From Saxidomus purpurata (taxonomy: Eukaryota; Mollusca; Bivalvia; Venerida; Veneridae), in assembly GCA_022818135.1 (NCBI GenBank), contig JAFMSR010000007.1, positions 5,349,224 to 5,413,223 of the forward strand: 64,000 nucleotides of DNA. Reading direction: 5' to 3'. Shown here piece by piece: positions 9,401 to 19,136 of this stretch; positions within the stretch are counted from its first letter, which is position 1; every line of letters begins with the position of its first letter. The position numbers and the translations under genes are program-made. The notes beneath the pieces are model-generated. The model was not told where the DNA came from. It worked only from the letters and a program-made list of their open reading frames with translations, and searched no databases.

Positions 9401-12400
9401 ATAAAGCAAAACGTTTAGGATGAAAGGTGTATATTAAATTAAGTTAGAAATAAATCTACGAATGACATTTTACGAAACATTCAAGTGCATGAAATACTGT
9501 TATGATGTTCCTGCATGGTAAGACATAGATTATTTTAGATACTGACTCTGTAGTGTGCTAATTTCTTACTTTAATTAGAATCGATTCAATGTATTAAAAA
9601 AAGATTACTTTTTAAAGTTGAATGTATTAAGCTTCTAAAAATGAGCACACAAACAGAGCAGAACAGGTCTTCGTTTATGCCCATGTACGAATGGTAATAA
9701 TACAAACAAATAAAAACATGTTTTATCTTGACTTGACTTGACTTGATTTGCGTATTGATACACTTTTCATTTTGTGTGTTCAATCATCTTCCGCCGGAGA
9801 CAACACACGAGTTGATCAATGTTTGTACACAAGATTTATCTCTCGCAATCCTCGTCTATCTGTTAAGAAAACAACATTTAGATGACTGTTGAGTACACTT
9901 TATCACTTTTATGTAATATGTCTGGCCAATCATGGTCACCTTTTATAGCTGTTTATCTATTAAACAAACATCTAGATCACCGTTGAATAAAGCAGAGTAG
10001 ATCAGAATAGGTTTTATCACCTTTATTTTTTAACTGCAAACATTTAGAATTGCTGAACAGATTATTATATATAATAGACTAATACATTCCAATCAATACG
10101 CCTACATAATATATTCCAACTCCATTCCACCTGCGCGAGCATTTCAAAGATTCTCCATTTTGTTTACAAGTACAGTCCACAAATGGCAAAAATGCCAACA
10201 AAATCATGAAAATAACATCTTAAAGACACTTGAACAGGAATGTGGGGTATACACCACAGGGGTCCAGTCAGCCATGCGAACTCACAGCGAATTCACAGCA
10301 GGGGTCAATTAACATGACTGGTCACTGGTAGACTAGCTTCTGTTTATCATATTCAGTTACTGTATAACTCCCTTACATTATGTACAGATTGTAGGAAAGG
10401 GATGTTAGTTATACATAAATTTTAAGACCTTTATAAGATGTTATTATTTTATTTTATCAGTTACCTTTTAGGTATGTAATTTCCCAATCAAATTAAGATT
10501 ATAAACAAACCAACACTTGCAGTAATTATATCGAAATAATTTTCTAATACGACAGAAACATAAAATATTTTTTTTTACTTTTAGATTACTGCAGAATAAC
10601 TGTGATTTCAAAGTTAGATTGAATAATGTTTTAAAGACTCGAGTAATTACTCTTACAGCAAACCAATTATCGCTAAGATTAGATGTTACACTTGATACAT
10701 AAAAGAAATTTAGTTTTGGCTTATTTTACAGTTAGAAGAAGCGTTCAGTTGCACTTTTAGTTTACAAAGAAACAAATACAGTCAGAAGGATTCTTTATAA
10801 GTTAAAAATGCATTCAGGCCACACCAAGGGAAGGCTCAATACTTGAGCATATTAACATTCTCAATATAACTTTAAAATCACAGTTATACTGCATTTATTT
10901 AAAAATATTTTTCATATCTGCAATAAAAGTAAAATGTTATAATTATATAAAACTGTTTATATAAACAACATGAAATAAGTTATAACACAATTATCTCTAC
11001 AAATCAATAAAATTTATGGTCCTACTATTGTACTACATACATGTCAGGTCTACAGACAGGTTGCTGGACCTAATCAGACAGGATTATAACTGATAAGGGG
11101 CAATAAAACGAATTGTCTTTAACACTTTAAGTAATTCAAAAGCGTGTGACAATTATGACAATTATGTTTGTTTGTAATTGTGCTTATTGGGTCCACCATC
11201 CTCGTTCGAGGTATAGTCGGTACGACCCGATGACAATTATGGTCCCTGACAGTTGCTTATAAGCCTACATGCCACACGTCACGTGACTACTTTCAAAAGC
11301 ACCGTCGCAGACAATTAGCAGACGAGAAAACATGATCAGACGACAAACCCTCGATCGGCTTCTTTTGATGTAAGTCGGCGTCACTGACAGGTGTCCAGTG
11401 TCGGGTATTATGTAACTTAAAGAAATGACTGGTGGCATCGATTGATACGTTTTATTTTTTACGTTTTGAACAGAAGTATGGTTTACTATATTAATAAGAA
11501 ATGATATGGTGAATGGTATTTCGCCCCGTTATAATTGACTTGTGAAATAAGTGGTGTGGTTTTAAATTTTGAAATGATTAATTCATATCACAAATTCAAA
11601 TGCAGATTAATTCATCTTTTTTGTCGGGGGATTGTTTTGGTGTGTGTGTATTTATTTTATGCTTCCAAGTGCCTAGAAGTTAAACCTTGTAGCCTCGGGC
11701 TAGCACAGGTAAATATTTGCCACTTTAATTTAGGCAATAAACATGTGCTATATATAGAATCTACCCGTTGACAAGTGACGGGTGATGTATCTCTCGAAGG
11801 CTGTATAATTCCCCGGTCAAGCCAAGCCAAGTTAAATATTTTTTATTGGCCATACAACTTAATAATAATTAATGGATAATTGTGGATTGTTCATAGGATG
11901 TAGTATATTTCTTCGGGACTCAACAACTCGATGACAGTTTGCATCAATATATTCTTTGTAGTTTTGTTTTCTCTTATATATTACACTTTTGTTCACTGAA
12001 CATGGGGGTCATGAGTTCGAATCTCATTGATGGCTGGTGGCTTGCTTTTATTTATTCATTTTTTTATACAAAATAATTTCCCCGAGTATAAAGTACCTGA
12101 AATGTCGACACTTTTACTTCAATAAGGAATATAATTTATCTCGGGAGTTATGTGATGATGTTCTGAAAACAAATTGTATTTCGAATTCTTTCTTTTATTT
12201 GCTTATCAGTGAAAAAGTGTAAAACACATTGTATGCATAAGATTACAATAGAGTAGTACATGTATTATAATACATTACAATATAGTGCTTTATGACATAC
12301 CGAAGTGATTGGTAATTAAAAAGCATTTCAACATAGACACATACCGTTTGTTCTTGTCTATAAATTAATGTTTGTTTATGAAGAGAGGTAGGTAGTACAT

Positions 12401-12545
12401 TGTTTTCGTTTAAGATAAAAGTATAGCATCGGATTATAACACTAACTTCCGTAAAAACGTATTTCATTTGTAAAATGTACACATAATCATCTATAGATAA
12501 CGAGTGTTTGATAATCTTCTTAGTGTACGTACATTTTGTATTTAT
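9401..12545. other. Non-coding centre of the Polinton (3.1 kb)
   Basis: AT-rich with stops in all frames; no ORF with recognisable similarity. Family members usually carry PolB (often more than 1,000 codons) and a small cysteine protease in the interior, and no motif of either was seen. Contents: a short TTGAC run (9727-9743), a diverged ~106-bp direct repeat (about 9848-10020), a GC hairpin CCTCGTTCGAGG (11203-11214), and a tRNA-like B-box sequence GAGTTCGAATCTC (about 12013-12025) that may mark a SINE remnant. The interval could be replaced coding sequence or inserted host repeats. Confidence 0.7.
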
Positions 12546-14392
12546 TTACACTATCTTTACAACGCGAGATTCGTCAATTTCCATTAAAGCATCGTACTCT
12601 GCATAAAAAATGCACGCTACATTCTGTGCAAGAGAGCGTCCAAATTTCACGTTGAGGGACAGTGTTCCGCTGTTTCGCAGTTCAAAGTGAAAGCCCTCGT
12701 CCACCACCGGTGAAAGGTCAAACACGTATAGAGCACGTCCATTCTGAAGCTCCGACCTGCTTATTCCAGCCATTTCTCGGTCTTTACAGCTTATGCCACC
12801 CATGGATGTGTACACGGGGCGAGCCTTGTTAAAACCGTATATACGATCCATTACTTCTGTCGTCAGACCTTCGCCGTAATTCACGTTTACAGGGTTTCCG
12901 GAACAAGCTACACCGTTAATGTAAAGGCTTATTTGTCTCAAATCGAAGTGCTCCATGTTAAAGGGATTCAGCTTCAGGGAACCTAGTACGGCGGAACTGT
13001 CCACAAAAGTCACAATAACGAATTTCGGGATATGAGCCGGATTAATGTGATCCCACGAAAAAACACTCTGGCCACTGGCAATGTTGGCACATTTAGTCTC
13101 GGAGCGAATAAAGGGGTACTTGGCCGTAACTGTCTTCAGGAGCTTTGAATGTGCCAGTAGAATAGCAGGATTCACCTTCACCTTCAGAAGCCGCAAAAAT
13201 GCATCTTCAATTTTAACCTGATATCCACCCTGGCCATTTTCATGTCCACCGATAAGACAGAAATCTGTACTATTTCTGTGTAGTACTATTCTCAAGTGAA
13301 CGCCGTTGATCAGGTAGCGGTCAAGCTCCAGTAAGTCGTTTAACGGCAGCCCTACCATGTCGAATGGTCTAGATCCTCTGCTGACGCTGTACCGCTGGAA
13401 CAGTCCATAGTTTCCTACAGCAGAGATACATGTATGATTTTATTGTCCGAATATCTATATATCTATTTTCTATATATAGTTTTTTATTTATCTAATCTTT
13501 CACTGAAATAACAGACATGTGCATCAAACATGTGCGTACACATTGTACTGTCTGTCAACTGGTATATATTTTTGAAAAAAAAACCATTTCTGAATGAAAC
13601 GCGCGGATAAAAAGAAATTAAGTTATTGATGAATAAATTAACAAATTTACAAGACTATAGTTCACAGACGATATTTTGACCGTTGTTAGTTTTTTATAGA
13701 TATAAATAAATGAGCGAACAGTTAAAGGGTGAGACAGATGGGTGAACTATTCCGTGTAGAAGAAATCAAGAAAGAGTTCACTTACCCGTCTTGTCCTTTA
13801 CTTACTAATAATATAATAGTGCTTGTCTGTTGTCGATAAACAGACGTCAAAATATCACTTGTGAACTATAGTTATATGTTAAGACAGGCAATTATTATCA
13901 TTACTCACCGCCGTTGGGGTCTGTTTCGGCAGGAAATCCCCCATCATCCCCTGTAAAGAGCTGGCACTCTGACATTTTACCACGACCCCTGTTCAGGTCG
14001 CGGCGAAATAGCTTGTTGAAGTAGCTTTTGTAAGGATAAAGGTCACCGGACGAACTAACAAGGTTCCTGTTCATGTACACGTCCACTTTCTTGAACATGG
14101 AGTGGAAAAATGAATCGCATGGTGATATTTTCACGTCGTCTCCACAGCTGGTGCCATCTGCATGCAGGATTCTTACTCTTAGAAACAGCCTGCAAGACGG
14201 AAGTTCGCAGTAAGAGGCTCCCTGTAGAGACGTTTCAAACTCGAGGGGCGCGTCTATACCACCGAACTGACTCACAGGTCTGATGTCTTCTAGGTAGCAG
14301 TTCTGTATTGCCACTTGGTTGGGATATAGTTTAAAAATGTCTAGCGCTTCCGGTGCGCTTTCGTTGTCACTCAGTGGAGACAGAACAGACAT
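12546..14392 (-). CDS. Major capsid protein (double jelly-roll), two exons (14392-13909, 13414-12546)
   Basis: Exon 1 codes 161 residues plus one base, starting MSVLSPLSD at 14392. The donor GTGAGTAA follows at 13908 and the acceptor TCTCTGCTGTAG ends at 13415. The 494-bp intron is phase 1, and splicing gives a 1,353-nt CDS (450 residues) with no internal stop. Exon 2 resumes with NYGLFQRYSVSRGSRPFD and continues to EIDESRVVKIV. The N-terminal PNQVAIQNCYLEDIRPVSQ region, the KVDVYMNRNLVSSSGDLYPYKSY-like stretch at the exon 1 end and a late FDLSP..DEGFHFELR segment are typical of Polinton/adintovirus major capsid proteins, which form pseudo-hexameric capsomers. It is last in the leftward cluster after the minor capsid gene. 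Unspliced, the exon 1 reading stops within two codons. Confidence 0.85.
13655..13874. mobile_element. MITE-like insertion inside the major-capsid intron
   Basis: Imperfect ~27-bp inverted repeats (ACTATAGTTCACAGACGATA and its counterpart ending CTTGTGAACTATAGT) bound ~215 bp with no coding capacity. Both ends abut TATA, consistent with a TA target duplication and a mariner-type MITE. An internal GTTCACTTACCC stretch echoes the ends. The insertion supplies nearly half of the intron. Confidence 0.6.
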
Positions 14393-14396
14393 GATT

Positions 14397-14807
14397 CTAT
14401 CTCGAGAAACTAAATATGTCGTTTAAGGTCCTGTAACTGAATTTATTAGTCTCCTTGCTCGTATTTTTGCCTTTCTGTGACTGCTGTTTTTTCGCCTTTG
14501 TTTGCGGTCGCGCGGTTGATGCTTTAACTATATCCTGAACTTTCGGTTGTCGCGGTAAAATTTCACTAAGCTTCACCTTTTTCGCGTTCGAGTTTGTTTC
14601 TGCGTTTGATTTGATTACACTTTCGGCTTGTTCCACTGTCTCTTCGACAGGCGACACGAACTGTAGCTTTACTTCTGCAGCTGGCCGTTTCCTGTTGAAT
14701 AATTCTCGGTCAGTCAGGCGAGAGGGCACTTTGCTTTCGTAATACCTCTCCCAAGCTTTAAAATCTGGTATGTAGAGCTGGTCAGTTGTACGTGAAGTGC
14801 TACCCAT
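14397..14807 (-). CDS. Small basic Polinton protein between the capsid genes, function unknown
   Basis: 136 residues from ATG 14807 (MGSTSR). An N-terminal aromatic motif YIPDFKAWERYYE (12-24) is followed by a Lys/Gln/Ser-rich, probably disordered tail (KKQQSQKGK). It ends with RTLNDIFSFSR. The stop lies four bases before the major-capsid ATG, suggesting one transcript in the order minor capsid, this gene, major capsid. No membrane segment. Its position suggests a virion or scaffold role, but no family is recognised. The reading is intact. Confidence 0.6.
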   Translation of the reverse strand: MGSTSRTTDQLYIPDFKAWERYYESKVPSRLTDRELFNRKRPAAEVKLQFVSPVEETVEQAESVIKSNAETNSNAKKVKLSEILPRQPKVQDIVKASTARPQTKAKKQQSQKGKNTSKETNKFSYRTLNDIFSFSR

Positions 14808-14901
14808 TATGATCGAATGTTCGCACGTACAGCGGTGTAGTGCCTTGATTGATTTATTTATTCAAAGTATATGCATTCAATACACAGTTAAGACACATCT
14901 C

Positions 14902-15381
14902 CTATGATTGGCTCCCATTAATCATTTTGAAGTGAAGTGTAACGCCCACTGTGCACTCGCTCAATGGCTCGAATTTCTCCCCTTGTCTAGCAGTGACGTA
15001 AATTTGAATATGTTTAATCTCTTGATTTTGAACTCGTTTGTAGAAGCAGTGGTTCTCCACGGTATCCACAGAAAACATACGGCCTCCTACTGCCGTCTTC
15101 ACGCCGTTACCTAAACACAATTTCCTCAGCAGTTGAACCTTTTTGCCCCCCACCACCGAATAATCGACTATATTTGAGCACAGGTATAGTTCTTTTCCGC
15201 GGAGTTCAAGGCCGTCTTGCCTCGCACTTTCCACTGTAAGACCTACTAGCGCTACGTACCATTGTCTCGGGCTCTTAAACACTAGAGTTTCGTCTAACAC
15301 GATTCGAAAGTCAGACCCACTGTTAAGTGGATAAAATTCGATGCAGTCCGCACTGCAAACGTCTACATGTACTTGATCCAT
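14902..15381 (-). CDS. Minor capsid (penton-like) protein
   Basis: 159 residues from ATG 15381. Features match Polinton/adintovirus minor capsid proteins: a LDETLVFKSPRQWYVALVGL strand pair (30-48), a LCSNIVDYSVVGGKKVQLLRKL segment (67-88), HIQIYVTARQGEKFEPL (124-140) and a terminal VTLHFK strand. The family forms a single jelly-roll at the capsid vertices. The gene is intact and lies between the integrase (186 bp upstream in transcription) and the small basic gene (about 94 bp downstream). Similarity is judged from remembered family signatures. Confidence 0.75.
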   Translation of the reverse strand: MDQVHVDVCSADCIEFYPLNSGSDFRIVLDETLVFKSPRQWYVALVGLTVESARQDGLELRGKELYLCSNIVDYSVVGGKKVQLLRKLCLGNGVKTAVGGRMFSVDTVENHCFYKRVQNQEIKHIQIYVTARQGEKFEPLSECTVGVTLHFKMINGSQS

Positions 15382-15404
15382 GAGTCGTCTGCTGCCGAAG
15401 TGCC

Positions 15405-15512
15405 TGCCTGTTACAGCTTAGTGTAAACGCTAAGCTTACGTGCATGACGCTGCACGTGCCGGGCGATGTCACTCTACGGTACAGGTTCGAGTCCTGACTG
15501 GTTTCGAGCTTC
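15405..15512 (+). other. tRNA-like stem-loop cluster with perfect B box
   Basis: Consecutive hairpins: GCTTAGTGTAAACGCTAAGC (A-box-like, D-arm-like), ACGTGCA/TGCACGT (15437-15456) and CAGG-TTCGAGT-CCTG (15483-15497). GGTTCGAGTCC (15485-15495) matches the Pol III B box. A CCG/CGG stem between them resembles a long variable arm of type II tRNAs. No matching acceptor stem was found, so this is a degenerate tRNA or tRNA-like element, not a confident tRNA gene. It sits in the leader between the integrase and minor capsid genes. Confidence 0.35.
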
Positions 15513-15567
15513 AACAGTAAGTGAAATTTATATGCAATAGAGATCTAGTACGCATTTCATTTTTCTT

Positions 15568-16722
15568 CTAAGCAGCTTTAGAGTTCACTGAAGATTTTGG
15601 TATCCAACGGTCAAACTTTGGTCCGAGACCCCGGTATCGGACAAGCACTTCCTGATTTCCCCCCACTTTTCGCGTCTTGAGGACCTTTTCAATCTCCCAA
15701 TTGCGCATGTCATCTAAGTTTTTCCGCACGCGCTGAAGTTCTGGCTCATAGAAAGCCACTTTGATTGGCTCCTCCTCCAAGTCCATAAGGAAATATACAG
15801 GCACGTTTTCTCGGTAGACCCGCCCACGAATCTTGTATATGGTATCGGTGAATTTCTGACTGAACGAACGCTCGAAGGTTCTCTTGGCGAGGCTAACTCG
15901 GACTAAAGTCCCCACGTCGTACTTAAAAAACAGTCTTACTCTACTCTGTCCTCTTACAATTTTAGATCCGACGTACATAAGATTCCAAAGCTTGGCCTGA
16001 TTCGATTCATTTACCTCGCTGGGACTAAGGCCAAAGAGGGCCGAGTGCACTCTGTGGTTGTAGCCGTGCACGAGTTGCTCAAGAACTGTGATGTAGGCAA
16101 ATGATCTATTCTGGTAACACCATTTGTATATCGCGCCCTTCAGAGTCTGATTAAGTCTTTCGACAGGCTGGCATTTCAGGTCCGAGGTTGTGAAGTAGTG
16201 TTTAACTCCCAGGCGGCTAAGCAGATCTTGCACGGCTTTGGACTTGAACTCTGAGCCCCTGTCCGATCTACAGCGCACAGGCTTACGTGCCTGGGTGAGG
16301 ATGTCTTCCAGTGCCTCGGCCACGGCCTGGCCGGTTTTGTTCTTTAGCGGACGAACAAACGCAAATCTGCTGAAGACATCTATGAGTACGAGCAAGAAGC
16401 GGGTACCTCGGTTGCCACGGTAACGCCTCAGTTTTGCCATGTCGCATAGATCCATGTCGTACTGCTGATACAGGCCGCTCACCACTATTCTGTTCCTTTT
16501 GAAGCGTCTGTGAACTGGCCTGTTTATACTGTAAGTGTCTTGAGACTCGAGGAATGCCTTCGCCTCACGCCTGCTAATCTTAAATTTCCCCTCTCTGTCT
16601 GCTTCTCTCTTCAGTCTGTCGGGTCCGCTGAAACTTGCCGGATGCGAGGGGTCCGTGTAGATTCGATGCAGGTACTCCAGTTTCGTCTCCGTGTCGCCGC
16701 CGCCCTTATCACTGGCCCCCAT
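15568..16722 (-). CDS. Retroviral-type DDE integrase with C-terminal chromodomain
   Basis: 384 residues from ATG 16722. The N-terminal part has a Polinton-like start (IYTDPSHPASFSGPDRLKRE, 21-40) and QDTYSINRPVHRRFKRNR (61-78). The rve core follows, with candidate catalytic residues D91 (YDMDLCDM), D154 (CRSDRGSEF) and E188 (QPVERLNQTLK). The C-terminus carries a chromodomain-like module from about residue 344 (WEIEKVLKTRK ... VRYRGLGPKFDRWIPKSSV). The protein would join element ends to chromosomal DNA, giving the 6-bp target duplication; the chromodomain may bias targeting through methylated histones. The start overlaps the upstream membrane-protein gene by 14 bp. The reading is complete with all catalytic residues, so integration competence is plausible. 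Confidence 0.93.
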   Translation of the reverse strand: MGASDKGGGDTETKLEYLHRIYTDPSHPASFSGPDRLKREADREGKFKISRREAKAFLESQDTYSINRPVHRRFKRNRIVVSGLYQQYDMDLCDMAKLRRYRGNRGTRFLLVLIDVFSRFAFVRPLKNKTGQAVAEALEDILTQARKPVRCRSDRGSEFKSKAVQDLLSRLGVKHYFTTSDLKCQPVERLNQTLKGAIYKWCYQNRSFAYITVLEQLVHGYNHRVHSALFGLSPSEVNESNQAKLWNLMYVGSKIVRGQSRVRLFFKYDVGTLVRVSLAKRTFERSFSQKFTDTIYKIRGRVYRENVPVYFLMDLEEEPIKVAFYEPELQRVRKNLDDMRNWEIEKVLKTRKVGGNQEVLVRYRGLGPKFDRWIPKSSVNSKAA

Positions 16723-17089
16723 CTGTTATCACGGACGGGTCGACCGGCTTCCGTTTTCTGTACTTTAGTCCGGGGTTAGGCAGTACGTACCCTACGGCAG
16801 AGCTCAGCAGTGCTATCCACAGTTCCTGGTTAGTCCCGCCGTGATTGATAGAAAGGTTGATTGCCGACACAATTATGATTCCATAAATAGCAATTATCTG
16901 AGCAATAAACGTGACTCGGTTCTTCGGCAACCTTTCGTTCAACACTATGCAGCCACCGGCGGAAAGGCTGCGCGTGTCCGTCGGATAGCCGCCGGACAGC
17001 TCGAATTCTCCATCGATGCTGAGTTTTTCGCACTCAGGGGAATTTCCTGCAGCCGAGCGTGCTCCTTTCTCAGACGTGTCCATTATCAT
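16709..17089 (-). CDS. Two-transmembrane Polinton protein, holin-like in layout
   Basis: 126 residues from ATG 17089; an alternative ATG at 17083 gives MDTS. A charged N-terminus is followed by transmembrane segment 1 (about 59-81, FIAQIIAIYGIIIVSAINLSI), a short Gly/Asn turn, a hydrophobic segment 2 (about 89-107, ELWIALLSSAVGYVLPNPGL) and a basic tail (KYRKRKP). This layout resembles small holins or viral membrane proteins, but it is a shape analogy only. It is the first gene inside the right TIR and overlaps the integrase start by 14 bp. Similar ELW..LLSS..GY.LPNP proteins occur, as I recall, in other animal Polintons. Reading intact; function unknown. Confidence 0.65.
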   Translation of the reverse strand: MIMDTSEKGARSAAGNSPECEKLSIDGEFELSGGYPTDTRSLSAGGCIVLNERLPKNRVTFIAQIIAIYGIIIVSAINLSINHGGTNQELWIALLSSAVGYVLPNPGLKYRKRKPVDPSVITDGGQ

Positions 17090-17175
17090 TTGTAATAATA
17101 ATCGCGCCTCTGCAATGACAGTTGAAGCCTGTATCTAAAGTGTGTATTCTCAAAAAGCTGAAGTGTATTGGTACG

Positions 17176-17614
17176 TAATCCAACGATTGTTCAATAATGT
17201 TTTGATCAAATATTTAAAATTCGTTTGCCAATTGTTTACTTAGTAATCAGCTTTAATTTGCGCTTCAATGGCTACTTAAGTCTCAATTGGGATTAAGTTG
17301 CGCAATCAAAGCGACTCAGATACACAATTCTAAGCATTAAACTTTATGATTTAATCCAACGATTGTTCAATAATGTTTTGATCAAATATTTAAAATTTAT
17401 TTGTCAATTGTTTACTTAGTAATCAGCTTTAATTTGCGCTTCAATGGCTACTTAAGTCTCAATTGGGATTAAGTTGCGCAATCAAAGCGACTCGAGTGAT
17501 AATCCGCTTATAATCCGCTTAATAGGATTAAGTTGCGCAATCGATTACGTCATAATCCCTGCTCCTGATCTGCACATGCACAAAAAAACCCTTAAACACC
17601 ATAACACATCTACT
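17176..17614 (-). repeat. Right terminal inverted repeat of the Polinton (439 bp)
   Basis: Reverse complement of 6020-6458 with one mismatch seen (17494). It includes the 176-bp tandem unit, the second copy truncated where the identity ends at 17176. The first inward gene starts 87 bp away at 17089. Confidence 0.93.
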
Positions 17615-17620
17615 TATATT
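17615..17620. repeat. Right target-site duplication (TATATT)
   Basis: Direct copy of 6014-6019, immediately outside the right TIR end. The following ATATATAAGTAGAATG continues the (AT)n target. Confidence 0.85.
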
Positions 17621-18866
17621 ATATATAAGTAGAATGTATGTATATGGAATACAGTGCGACGACTTTAGCACAGAAATGACTGATCAAAACTTTTGAGAGC
17701 TAAAGCTTTTTCGAATGTATAAATAACATGAGTAATTTTGAAGGTAGTTGATAATGCAGCACGTTTACATGTGAAACTCATACCTAAGCTGCAACGTATT
17801 AAAATGTTGCAACAACGTTCAGCAGTTCGATAACTTCATGATTTGAAATGTGTTATCATAGCTCGTTCGTAATGCCCTGAAACGTAAAATTTCTTCATTA
17901 TGAAGCTTTTTATATGTTGGTGTATGTGTGTGTTAATCGAAAGTCGTCCGAAGGCTGTAACATGCGCAAGTGTTTATATAACGCTCGAATAGTGAAATAA
18001 ACTTCAAACTCGAACTACTTATATATCGAGTCCATAGCGTAGTGAAACGTAAAAGGTGTAAATACATTTTTGCATTTATATTCGCACAGTGCTGCTTGTG
18101 TGTATGTGTAATGGAAGTCGTGAAAAGGCTGCTGCGTAACAAAGTGTTAAAATTACGCTTGAGCAGTGTACTAATCTCTCCACTTGAAATCATTACCATA
18201 GTTCATCCATAGTGTAGTGAAACGTAAAATGTTCATAGCATAGTTATGCATTCGTCAAAAGTCCATAGAGTACAATAATGATTCAATTGCGCATCTATAC
18301 ACTTCGTGTTTTTACATAACCCTACATTTTTAATTCATGTCATGTAAGCCGTAACGTAAAAGGCTGTTGATATTGCGTGCAAGTACAATATACACATATG
18401 CAACTATAACTTGCCAAACAATGAAACTCCTTAGTGATTGAAAACATAGGTATTCTACGGTATTGACTGTTATAGCCTTTCCATTACTTATAAGTTTTCT
18501 ACGTCTTTCTGTATTTAAACCATGTCGTATTATACCGTGTAATATAAGGTTTAATAACAAGTCCACAACGTTCTAAAACGTAAATATTGAAAATCAGTGA
18601 AGATCAATTTTTGCATCATTAATGATATGATATGATGCTTATATTGTGAATTTCATGTATTTCAACATATTTTTGTTAAAACCCATTGATTGAGTTTCGG
18701 CATGCATCAATAGAAAATATGAAAACGGGTATTATGAAACATATCCCGTTTAGATAATTATTTTCAATAAAAAAAAGGTTAATTCTATTACCCAATTAAA
18801 TAAAATGTATATGTACACATCGACGATCATTGCTAATAAACATTTATAAAGATAAAATATTATGGA
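17621..18866. repeat. No gene; degenerate satellite-like repeats
   Basis: Several diverged copies of a unit ending GTGAAACGTAAAA-like occur near 17880, 18048, 18217, 18350 and 18575, at spacings of roughly 130-220 bp. Upstream sequence in each copy is similar (CCATAG, GAAGTCGT, AAGGCTG). No coding potential is recognised. Confidence 0.45.
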
Positions 18867-18972
18867 CAATACTAAAAGACGGTCTCGGCAAAATCGACGG
18901 TCTCTGACGGTCTCCAGTTTATTGAGACCGACGAAGACCGGAGGCCGTCAAGTGAGACCGTCAAATAGTATT
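18867..18972. mobile_element. ~100-bp GGTCTC-rich inverted-repeat mini-element, copy 1
   Basis: It starts CAATACTAAAAGACGGTCTC and ends GTGAGACCGTCAAATAGTATT, giving imperfect TIRs. The interior holds more GACGGTCTC and GAGACCG motifs in both orientations. A second copy lies at 25157-25254. Confidence 0.55.
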
Positions 18973-19136
18973 CAAATCCGCAGAGGTGGTTTATTTCGTG
19001 GTACATTAATTTTAACATTATGAAAAATTGTAAATGAATTTCACCTTGTTTTTGTTTTTTGACTTTATATAATTATAAAGTCCATAGTAATTATCTTTAG
19101 TTTTGTATGTAAACATACGGATAATATTATTAAATA

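Larger units (their letters stand above)
6020..17614. mobile_element. Maverick/Polinton-family element, 11.6 kb, no DNA polymerase B seen
   Basis: The element is bounded by 439-bp inverted terminal repeats that start AG..., with a 6-bp target duplication. Genes point inward from both ends: left arm rightward (Cys/His protein, packaging ATPase, frameshifted conserved protein), right arm leftward (membrane protein, integrase, minor capsid, small basic protein, major capsid). Integrase, FtsK/HerA ATPase and double-jelly-roll capsid genes define virus-like Mavericks/Polintons. Neither PolB nor an adenain-type protease was found in any frame, and 9.4-12.5 kb is non-coding. At 11.6 kb it is shorter than typical complete elements (15-20 kb). 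Near-identical TIRs indicate a recent insertion. It lies at the 3' edge of the piggyBac pseudogene. Confidence 0.93.

Noticed and set aside
12001..12045. tRNA gene (GTTCGAATC motif)
   Set aside because: Only a B-box-like stretch is present; no cloverleaf arms or acceptor stem could be drawn.
15323..15514. 63-codon minus-strand ORF before the penton gene
   Set aside because: It overlaps the penton start in another frame and covers the tRNA-like structure; composition is not protein-like.
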